DNA of 22,858 nucleotides from Syntrophomonadaceae bacterium. Lineage in GTDB: Bacteria > Bacillota > Syntrophomonadia > Syntrophomonadales > Syntrophomonadaceae. This document shows, one piece after another, positions 14,809 through 21,208 of this stretch (within the stretch, counting starts at the first letter, position 1; each line of letters opens with the position of its first letter). The notes beneath the pieces are model-generated. The model searched no databases. It worked only from the letters and a program-made list of their open reading frames with translations, and was not told where the DNA came from. Position numbers and translations under genes: made by a program. Location: positions 1-22,858 of the forward strand of contig JAUNBV010000008.1 in the NCBI GenBank assembly GCA_030526885.1. The letters are read 5' to 3'.

Positions 14809-14828
14809 CGCCGTCTGCCGTCGCCTTG
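14809..14828 (-). repeat. Dispersed ~25-bp repeat, copy near the M56 gene
   Basis: On the minus strand this reads CAAGGCGACGGCAGACGGCG, 18 of 20 bases like the core of the 7702 copy. It lies about 110 bp from, and inverted to, the copy at 14672. Confidence 0.5.
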
Positions 14829-14839
14829 ATTGCCTCCCC

Positions 14840-14856
14840 CGCCCCGGAGCGGGGCG
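14840..14856. other. GC-rich hairpin downstream of the M56 gene
   Basis: CGCCCCG-GAG-CGGGGCG forms a 7-bp stem with a 3-base loop, 20 bases beyond the stop of the minus-strand M56 gene. There is no U run on the minus strand, so it is at best a weak terminator or mRNA-stabilising stem. Confidence 0.35.
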
Positions 14857-14875
14857 CGGGGTGGGCGGGGATAGG

Positions 14876-16837
14876 TCAGGCTGCGGGTTCTTCCTCTGGG
14901 GCGTCGGCTTGCAGCATTCTTTTCAGCGCTTCGGGGCTGAACGGTTCTTCGCTGACACATACCAGATCAAAGTTTTCTTCCCGGCCATTATAATTGACAG
15001 TGATCTTTATCGGCCTGTCCGCCGCCACTAAGCGTCCCCTTTGCGCATCGGCAAAAGCCACCATGCCGTCCTGCCATTGCATTTCTTCCTCCACGTTATC
15101 GGTACCATGGCCCATTGAGCCGCTGCCGCAGGATATGCGGTATTCAAAATAACCCGTCAGCTCCTCTGCGCCCGAATACTTTAGCTCCCCGTCATAGCGG
15201 TAATAACCGTCCATCACCGACTTGGTCCCGAATAAATGATAGCGATAGTAATAGATGAAACTCTTGGTGCAGCCGGACCAGTCCGCCCCCGCGCCTTCGT
15301 ACCGTCGCAGGGTAGCGTCATTCAGATCGAAAAAGGCATAGCGTATATTCTGCCAGGCGGCGAGCACCGCTTCATGCCACTCCAAATAGGCGGCCAATTC
15401 TTCATCGGTTACCACGGCGCCTTCCCTGATGTCGCTGGGCCAACAGGAAACTATAAGGATATTATCGGCTGCATCCCGCTTCGTCAAATAGCCGTCCAGA
15501 TCATCCGCGCCAAAATTATTATGATCTATGGAGTAGGAGCTCTTGCCTATGCTCTCCAAGGCCGCATTGCGCTGCTCTAAATCGGCGAACTCGTAGATCA
15601 GATGGCGGCTTGCGTTGTCGTCGCCTTTTAGCCGGTAAACCGCGGGCGAGATGCCGAGCAGGCTTTCCTCCTCGGTGGCCGGATTCTGCTTATCGGGAGT
15701 GAACTTGACCCCGTAGGCCTTCAGCGTTTTCACTACCTCATCGGTGGTGTGATAGCGGTCAGCAATATTACCTTCCTCATCACCGCCGCAGGCGATCATC
15801 CCGCCCAGCAGGGCCAAAGCCAGCATTACGGCGCAAAAGGCGGCGATACCCCGCCGCCGGGGACCGGGGTGCAAAATGTTTCTAAAGCGTTCCTTCATAC
15901 CCTTCATACCTCCGTAAAAATAAGTTGACAGCGCGGTTTGACGATAGGGCTGCGGCTGTACCGCGGCCAAAATAGTCTCGTTGTAGCGGCGGCGCTCCTC
16001 CATGGCGGCTCCGGCTACCACGGCGTCATCGCAGTAACGCTCCAAATCGGCGTTGGCGCCGCGCAGCATCAGCCACACCAGCGGGTTGAACCAGTGGACG
16101 GCGCGGGCCGCTTGCAGCAGCAGTTTATACCACACATCACGGCGTTTAAAATGGATCAGCTCATGTTTCAAAATGAAATGGGCGGCGGCGGCATCATAAT
16201 CCTCGCGGGGCAGCAACAGCACCGGGCGCAGGAAACCGATGAGCATGGGGCTGCTTATGCGCCTGCTGACGCACAAGGCCACCGGTTTTTTAATACCCAT
16301 CGCTACCGACAGCTCATCCCGCGCATCTTTTATGTCCGGGTCGCTCACCGGATAGCTCCAGCGCAGGAGCTGCCTTCTGCATAGGTGATAGCTCATAAAT
16401 TGGTATAACAGCATCATGAAAACGCCGAGCAGCCAGATCAGGGCAGCGGCTTCGACCAGGGTGAGGGGCAGCGTGGCTGCCGCCAAAGGAGCTGCCGCGG
16501 CGGTTGAAACAGGCTGGTTGACAGCGGCGACGGGAGCCGTGGCGTCTGTGGCGGCATCAATGGTCGGAGTCGGCCGGGGCATGTTTATGTTTAACCCGAT
16601 ATCAGGCACGGGGATGATAAAGGCGCTTGGCTGGCCCATACCGGAGGGCAGCGGAATATCGGCCCACGATATACTAAACGGAACCAGCAGGCGAACGGCG
16701 ATGAGTAGCCACAGGCAGTACTTCCACCGCGCCGCGAAACGCTTATTGATTACCGGGGTGAGCAGCAGCAAGATGGCGATCACCAACCCGGCAGCCAGGG
16801 ATACCTCCAGCAAGTTCAAAAATAGCCGTTCCATCAT
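14876..16837 (-). CDS. BlaR1/MecR1-type M56 sensor peptidase with large extracytoplasmic domain
   Basis: This membrane protein of about 653 residues has two N-terminal helices (7-30 and 40-58), a Pro/Ala-rich external loop, a third helix (about 126-150) and the M56 zinc peptidase domain. The domain has HELIH at about 225-229, the WFNPLVWLM helix and DLERYCDDAV with the probable third zinc ligand. A fourth helix (about 330-348) ends in GGMIACGG, which resembles a lipobox. The remaining ~300 residues are an extracytoplasmic domain unlike the penicillin-binding domain of BlaR1 (no SxxK, SxN or KTG seen), so the signal is probably not a beta-lactam. The family cleaves or inactivates its partner BlaI repressor. 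It overlaps the repressor gene by one base if the ATG at 16837 is used (GGGGGAAG six bases upstream), or by four with the GTG at 16840. Confidence 0.88.
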   Translation of the reverse strand: MMERLFLNLLEVSLAAGLVIAILLLLTPVINKRFAARWKYCLWLLIAVRLLVPFSISWADIPLPSGMGQPSAFIIPVPDIGLNINMPRPTPTIDAATDATAPVAAVNQPVSTAAAAPLAAATLPLTLVEAAALIWLLGVFMMLLYQFMSYHLCRRQLLRWSYPVSDPDIKDARDELSVAMGIKKPVALCVSRRISSPMLIGFLRPVLLLPREDYDAAAAHFILKHELIHFKRRDVWYKLLLQAARAVHWFNPLVWLMLRGANADLERYCDDAVVAGAAMEERRRYNETILAAVQPQPYRQTALSTYFYGGMKGMKERFRNILHPGPRRRGIAAFCAVMLALALLGGMIACGGDEEGNIADRYHTTDEVVKTLKAYGVKFTPDKQNPATEEESLLGISPAVYRLKGDDNASRHLIYEFADLEQRNAALESIGKSSYSIDHNNFGADDLDGYLTKRDAADNILIVSCWPSDIREGAVVTDEELAAYLEWHEAVLAAWQNIRYAFFDLNDATLRRYEGAGADWSGCTKSFIYYYRYHLFGTKSVMDGYYRYDGELKYSGAEELTGYFEYRISCGSGSMGHGTDNVEEEMQWQDGMVAFADAQRGRLVAADRPIKITVNYNGREENFDLVCVSEEPFSPEALKRMLQADAPEEEPAA

Positions 16838-17298
16838 CACGATCTTCCCCCTTCCGTGTTCTGCGGACGCCGGGAAGCGGCGGGTTCAAACGCTCTCTCC
16901 TGAGCCTCTCGCGCGGAGCCCGCTTCTATCGCGTCCAAATAAAGGCGTAATTCAGCCAGGTCACTTTCGTCTATGGCTTTACCGTCATAGAGTGAAGCCA
17001 CCAGGTTTTTAAAGGAATTGCCGTGCAGCTTCTCCAGCATGGAGCGGCTTTCCATGGTTTTATATTCATCCTCGCCGATGGCGGCACGATATAAATTATG
17101 CCGCCCCTGTTTTTCGCAATACAGAAAGCCTTTATCGACCAGGCGCGCGAGCACCGTCATCAAGGTTGCCAGCGCCCACTGACGGCGGCCGCTCAATTGT
17201 TCCAGAACGTAACTGGAACTCACCGGCCCGCCCGCTTTCCATACGATTAACATAATCTCCAACTCGGCATCCGGCAGGCGTTTCATCTTATTTTTCAT
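16837..17298 (-). CDS. BlaI/MecI/CopY-family transcriptional repressor
   Basis: This 153-residue protein has the family's N-terminal winged helix (about 6-80: LPDAELEIMLIVWKAGGPVS, ATLMTVLARLVDKGFL, RHNLYRA). A C-terminal dimerisation helix region (SMLEKLHGNSFKNLVASLYD) follows, where relatives are cut between an Asn and a Phe; here N94-S-F96 is close by. It also has an Arg/Glu-rich tail of about 25 residues not usual in the family. It should repress its own operon, including the M56 sensor gene that overlaps its 3' end. The start at 17298 follows a G-rich ribosome binding site (AAGGGGGGG). The operator and promoter are directly upstream. Confidence 0.92.
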   Translation of the reverse strand: MKNKMKRLPDAELEIMLIVWKAGGPVSSSYVLEQLSGRRQWALATLMTVLARLVDKGFLYCEKQGRHNLYRAAIGEDEYKTMESRSMLEKLHGNSFKNLVASLYDGKAIDESDLAELRLYLDAIEAGSAREAQERAFEPAASRRPQNTEGGRS

Positions 17299-17316
17299 CG
17301 GCTCGTCCCCCCCTTA

Positions 17317-17364
17317 TTTACACATCCGTATAAACCATTTTGGTTTATTATACTTTTGTGTAAA
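17317..17364. promoter_or_regulatory. Probable BlaI-type operator: nested dyads
   Basis: An outer inverted repeat TTTACACA (17317-17324) / TGTGTAAA (17357-17364) encloses an inner one, ATAAACC (17330-17336) / GGTTTAT (17342-17348). BlaI-family operators are TACA/TGTA dyads. These lie over the spacer, -10 and start site of the promoter at 17347-17375, ideal for repression. Confidence 0.6.
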
Positions 17365-17375
17365 ATGTCTGTCAA
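17347..17375 (-). promoter_or_regulatory. Perfect consensus sigma-A promoter of the BlaI/M56 operon
   Basis: On the minus strand, TTGACA (17370-17375) and TATAAT (17347-17352) are exactly 17 bp apart, matching consensus at all twelve positions. Such strength suits a tightly repressed, autoregulated operon. Confidence 0.9.
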
Positions 17376-17439
17376 GCCCTTGGCGAAAAATTTTTCTCGC
17401 GGCCAAAAACCTTTTTTGTGATTATTTTGCAATTTTTGG

Positions 17440-17468
17440 TTGTATAAAGCGTCATGTTGTCGTATAAT
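17440..17468 (+). promoter_or_regulatory. Candidate promoter of the receiver-GGDEF-EAL gene
   Basis: TTGTAT (17440-17445) and a perfect TATAAT (17463-17468) are 17 bp apart on the plus strand, about 70 bp before the start at 17541. It is divergent from the BlaI operon promoter, 65 bp away. Confidence 0.55.
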
Positions 17469-17540
17469 TAATCAAGTCAGTTTATTTTGGTATCTTGGGA
17501 TTTTGCAACCGACGTCGTTCACGAGGAGGTTATCTTATAA

Positions 17541-20500
17541 ATGCCCAGAACCGTACTGATAGTAGACGACATTGAAACCAACCGGTTGATACTCCGTAAA
17601 ATCCTTGGAGATGAATATGCGGTGTTGGAGGCGGAAAACGGCAAGGAAGCGCTTGAGATCATCAAACGCAACTACAGGTCGCTTTCCGCTATATTATTGG
17701 ATATTATTATGCCGGTAATGGATGGATACGAGGTGTTGGAGCAGATGCAAAACAACGCCACCATCTCACAGATCCCCGTCATCGTCACCACCGGCAGTAC
17801 GGATGAGAACGCGGAAATTAAGGCGCTTACTCTCGGCGCCAACGATTTTGTCACCAAGCCTTACAACCCCGAAGCGATCAAATGCCGTCTGAAAAACACC
17901 ATCAATTTGCGTGAAACCGCCGCCAGCCTCAATGCTATTTATTGGGATGATCTGACCGGGCTGTACAATCGCAATGCCTTTCTTGACAAGGCCGCTTCCA
18001 TGATTTCCGCTCATCCGGCAGGGCACTATGTGATGTGCTGTTTCGATATAAATAATTTCAAGGTCATAAATGACCAATACGGCAGCAACAAGGGTGATGA
18101 GGTCTTAAAAATGATTGCGGATATTTTCCTCGAATATTCCGAGAAGATGTTCAGCATCTGCTGCCGTATCGTGGCCGACAAATATGCGGTGTTGTTTCCA
18201 TGCAGTTATTTGGAATCGGAGGAGATCGCGCAGATAAAGTATAAGGTCTCGATGCTGGACGGCAGCATCGCCCCCATCTCTTTCAGCATAGGGCTCTACA
18301 TTATCGAAGACAAATCGCTCTCCGTCAGTTCCATGTACGACCGCGCTTCCATCGCCCTCAACTCGGTCAAGGGACGCTTTGACTCGCATATCGCGTTTTA
18401 CCGCGAATCGATGCGCGCGCATATCCTTCGGGAGCAGGAAATCTTCAATGAAATGAAAACCGCGCTTAAAAACGGTCATTTCGAGCCGTGGTTCCAACCG
18501 CAGTACAACCACTCCACCGGCGCGCTCATCGGGGCGGAAGCCTTGGCGCGCTGGCGGCATGCCCAAAAGGGGGTTATTCCGCCCAAAGAGTTTATTGCCG
18601 TGTTTGAGCGCAACGGCTTCATCTATGAGATGGACAAGTATATCTGGGAGCAATGCTGCATCCTTTTGCGCAAATGGATTGACGAAGGCCGTTCCCCGCT
18701 GCCGGTATCGGTCAACGTTTCCCGCTATGATGTATTCCGTGACGATATGGTAGACGTAATCCTGGGGCTGGTGCAAAAATACCGCATACCGGTCGATTTA
18801 CTGCGCCTGGAGATAACCGAATCCGCCTTTGCGGAGTCCACCGACCAGATCATCCACGTGGTAAAGCAATTAATCGCTTGCGGCTTTACCGTGGAAATCG
18901 ACGATTTTGGCAGCGGCTATTCCTCGCTGAATACATTAAAGGATGTACCGGCCACTATCCTGAAGCTGGATATGAAATTCCTTGAAAACAACTCGGGCGA
19001 TTCACAGCGCGGCGGCAATATCCTCGAATCCGTGGTGCGTATGGCAAAGTGGCTGGGGATGTCGGTCATCGCCGAGGGCGTGGAAACAAGGGAACAGGCC
19101 GATTACCTGCTGTCCATCGGCTGCCCCTATATGCAGGGCTATCTATACGCCAGTCCCATGCCGGTGGAGCAATATGAGGAGCTGGCCAAAGACGCGGTGA
19201 AAGAAAGAAAGATGCGCTCACTGGAAACCGTGGAAAAGCTGGATAACAACGCCTTCTGGGATCCGGCGTCTATGGACACGCTTATCTTCAACAGCTATGT
19301 CGGGGCCGCCTGCATCTTTGAGTATCGCAACGGCAAGTCCGAGATATTGCGCGTCAACCATAAATATGTCCGGGAACTTGGGGGAATGGGTATGACCATG
19401 GAGGAGGTTATGGTTATTGACCCGGTAGACTATATGGATGAAGACGATATCTCCGCTATTTATCACAGCATACGGCAAGCCATTGAAACCGAGGCCGAAT
19501 CCACCTGTGACATCTGCCTGCATGGACTGCCCGGAGAGCATGAGCCCATATATATACGCGTCTCGGTGCGGGAAATCGCCAGGGCGGGACAGCAACGGCT
19601 GTTTTACTGCTCCATCAGCAATACTACCGCGCAGCGAAAGGCGGAGCAAATGGAACGCCGGGTCACCGATCAGCTCCGTTTCCTCAATGAAACCGCCCGC
19701 GATTTGCTGGCCCAGAAAGATACCGCCAACGGCATAAACGATGTTTTGCTGCGCGTGCGGGACTATTTTGACGGAGCCCGCGCCTATGTCATCGAAATAG
19801 ACTATATAAACGAGGTGTTAAACAAAACCTATGAGGTGTGCGCAAGCGGCGTAAGCAGTGAAACGCATAACCTGCAAGATATCCCGTTCCACGCCTATCC
19901 TCTTTCATTCAAAGCGTTTAAAGAAACGGGGTTTGTGAGCATTGAGGATGTGGACGCGCTGGACGAGAGCCGGGCGGCACACAAAGAATTCCTTAAGCAA
20001 CAGGGCATTGGCTCTTTGATCGAGGTTCCGCTGCTGCAGGATGACCGTCTGGTGGGCATAGTGGGGGTTAACGACCCGCAGCGGCATCAGTCTCATACCG
20101 CCCATTTGCAGGCTATCGGCCACTACCTGTCGGTCATGCTGGCCCGCCGCGATCAAAACGCTAAAATTGATAGCCACACCAAAACCATCATCGGGCTGAT
20201 GAATGATACTCCCGGCGGATTCGTCCGTATGCAGGCGTTTCCGGATGGCGCTATAATCCCGGTGTGCGTTAATGAGGGTTTTTGCGGTCTCGTCGGCATG
20301 ACCCATGATGAGGTAATGGAGAAATACGGCGAAAGCGCCTTGTGGGGGGTTCATCCCGATGATGTTGAGGTGGTTGCCGACCTGGTGGAGGAGATGATGG
20401 CTACCGGCGAGGCATGCAGCACAACATGCCGGTTGCGAACCGGAAATGGCGGATATATACAGCTCACGGTGTCCGGGCGCATGACGAAAAGCAATACCGG

Positions 20501-20606
20501 CGAGATATTCCTTAATGTGTATTACTCGGTCCCGTCCGAGCAGGAAAAAGACCAACTCTGTGACCGTGAGACTCAACCGTCAGCTACCGACGTGCGCCCC
20601 TCATAA
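17541..20606 (+). CDS. Response regulator with degenerate GGDEF, active-looking EAL, PAS and GAF domains (c-di-GMP phosphodiesterase)
   Basis: This 1,021-residue cytoplasmic protein starts with a complete receiver domain (4-121): D9/D10, phospho-acceptor D54 in LLDIIMPVMDG, T84 and K106. A GGDEF domain (about 133-290) has VADKY at 211-215 in place of the signature, so it is very unlikely to make c-di-GMP. The EAL domain (296-552) keeps the catalytic set: EALARW at 333-338, NVS at 392-394, EITES at 424-428, DDFGSGYSS at 454-462, KLD at 475-477, EGVET at 512-516 and QGY at 532-534. It should therefore hydrolyse c-di-GMP. A PAS-like segment (about 580-695), a GAF domain (about 715-870) and a further PAS domain (about 885-995) follow. 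No transmembrane segment is seen. The histidine kinase partner is not in the window. The start is preceded by GAGGAGG. Confidence 0.93.
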   Translation: MPRTVLIVDDIETNRLILRKILGDEYAVLEAENGKEALEIIKRNYRSLSAILLDIIMPVMDGYEVLEQMQNNATISQIPVIVTTGSTDENAEIKALTLGANDFVTKPYNPEAIKCRLKNTINLRETAASLNAIYWDDLTGLYNRNAFLDKAASMISAHPAGHYVMCCFDINNFKVINDQYGSNKGDEVLKMIADIFLEYSEKMFSICCRIVADKYAVLFPCSYLESEEIAQIKYKVSMLDGSIAPISFSIGLYIIEDKSLSVSSMYDRASIALNSVKGRFDSHIAFYRESMRAHILREQEIFNEMKTALKNGHFEPWFQPQYNHSTGALIGAEALARWRHAQKGVIPPKEFIAVFERNGFIYEMDKYIWEQCCILLRKWIDEGRSPLPVSVNVSRYDVFRDDMVDVILGLVQKYRIPVDLLRLEITESAFAESTDQIIHVVKQLIACGFTVEIDDFGSGYSSLNTLKDVPATILKLDMKFLENNSGDSQRGGNILESVVRMAKWLGMSVIAEGVETREQADYLLSIGCPYMQGYLYASPMPVEQYEELAKDAVKERKMRSLETVEKLDNNAFWDPASMDTLIFNSYVGAACIFEYRNGKSEILRVNHKYVRELGGMGMTMEEVMVIDPVDYMDEDDISAIYHSIRQAIETEAESTCDICLHGLPGEHEPIYIRVSVREIARAGQQRLFYCSISNTTAQRKAEQMERRVTDQLRFLNETARDLLAQKDTANGINDVLLRVRDYFDGARAYVIEIDYINEVLNKTYEVCASGVSSETHNLQDIPFHAYPLSFKAFKETGFVSIEDVDALDESRAAHKEFLKQQGIGSLIEVPLLQDDRLVGIVGVNDPQRHQSHTAHLQAIGHYLSVMLARRDQNAKIDSHTKTIIGLMNDTPGGFVRMQAFPDGAIIPVCVNEGFCGLVGMTHDEVMEKYGESALWGVHPDDVEVVADLVEEMMATGEACSTTCRLRTGNGGYIQLTVSGRMTKSNTGEIFLNVYYSVPSEQEKDQLCDRETQPSATDVRPS

Positions 20607-20796
20607 ACAACCAAAAACGACGCCGCTATCCTTATCCTGCGCCATGAAACCCCACCGGGGATGCGCGGGCGGTGAAATAAGCGCCGGATATGCCTTCTCT
20701 TCCCCGCTTGTTGCCAAAAAGATTCCCATCACCGCTAAGCGAATAATGGGAAGAAGAATGGGATTGGATGACAAGCGAAAGACCCCTGCAGCCAAC

Positions 20797-20826
20797 AAAA
20801 AAGCATCCTTATTCGAAAAGGATGCT
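20797..20826 (-). terminator. Intrinsic terminator of the candidate ncRNA
   Basis: On the minus strand, AGCATCCTT and AAGGATGCT form a perfect 9-bp stem with a 7-base loop, followed directly by TTTTT. The T run exists only on the minus strand, so it serves a transcript from 21048 downward, not the plus-strand gene ending at 20606. Confidence 0.85.
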
Positions 20827-21048
20827 GCCAAAACCTACTCCCCGGCGCGGCTCCGTACGCTTACGCACAGATACCCTCGCGGCGGCGGTTTGTGCTCTCC
20901 TTCCCAAACGTAGAGGCATGAGCGTTTCCATTCATACCCTGGCCTGAAATGGCGGTCTGCTGCCATGGCGGTTAGCTTTAGGTCAGTCAGACTCGGAGTG
21001 CAATAATGTTGTCTGCATAAGACTGCGAACAGTCTTTGGCTGTTAACC
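20797..21048 (-). ncRNA. Candidate free-standing structured RNA of about 250 nt
   Basis: A complete transcription unit (promoter at 21055-21083, terminator at 20797-20826) contains no convincing gene. From the 5' end on the minus strand, GGUUA (21048-21044) can pair with UAACC (20974-20970). This closes a domain that includes a perfect AAGACUG-UUCG-CAGUCUU hairpin (its own reverse complement, 21036-21019) and a CAGAC/GUCUG helix. Further helices are possible: GGUAUGA/UCAUGCC, GUUUG/CAAAC and CUGUGCG-UAAG-CGUACGG. GCCAAAG near the 5' end can pair with UUUUGGC just before the terminator. A 43-codon ATG frame lies inside but has no ribosome binding site. It does not read as tRNA, tmRNA, SRP or RNase P RNA. 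6S, raiA-type or another orphan Firmicutes RNA family remains possible; I cannot assign it. Confidence 0.7.
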
Positions 21049-21054
21049 AAATAG

Positions 21055-21083
21055 ATGATAACACGAAGGCACATGGCTGTCAA
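21055..21083 (-). promoter_or_regulatory. Sigma-A promoter of the candidate ncRNA
   Basis: On the minus strand, a perfect TTGACA (21078-21083) and TATCAT (21055-21060) are 17 bp apart. Predicted start is near 21048. The acyl-CoA synthetase gene upstream ends in a strong hairpin at 21147-21172, so this is an independent promoter. Confidence 0.8.
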
Positions 21084-21146
21084 GCATCACGATTGAACCG
21101 CGGATAAGCGGTAATAAAAACCATATCGCGTCATTGGCTGAACGAC

Positions 21147-21172
21147 AACACCCCCGCATATGCGGGGGTGTT
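21147..21172 (-). terminator. Perfect 26-bp palindrome ending the acyl-CoA synthetase gene
   Basis: AACACCCCCGCAT and ATGCGGGGGTGTT are exact reverse complements without a spacer; a tetraloop would leave an 11-bp GC-rich stem. It lies 37 bases past the stop of the minus-strand gene. The U tract on the minus strand is short and interrupted (TGTTGTCGTT). Confidence 0.65.
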
Positions 21173-21208
21173 GCGGTCATATATGCTCCAATTCTTAGCC
21201 TTGCTTGC

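Noticed and set aside
20827..20860. Similarity of GGGGAGTAG in the ncRNA to the yybP-ykoY riboswitch
   Set aside because: The match is nine bases, lies at the 3' end rather than the 5' part, and the rest of the manganese riboswitch core is absent; no transporter gene follows.
20835..21083. 82-codon minus-strand frame, including a 43-codon ATG frame, inside the candidate ncRNA
   Set aside because: The frame begins at the -35 hexamer, upstream of the predicted transcript start, and the inner ATG has no ribosome binding site. Structure explains the region better, though a small protein is not excluded.
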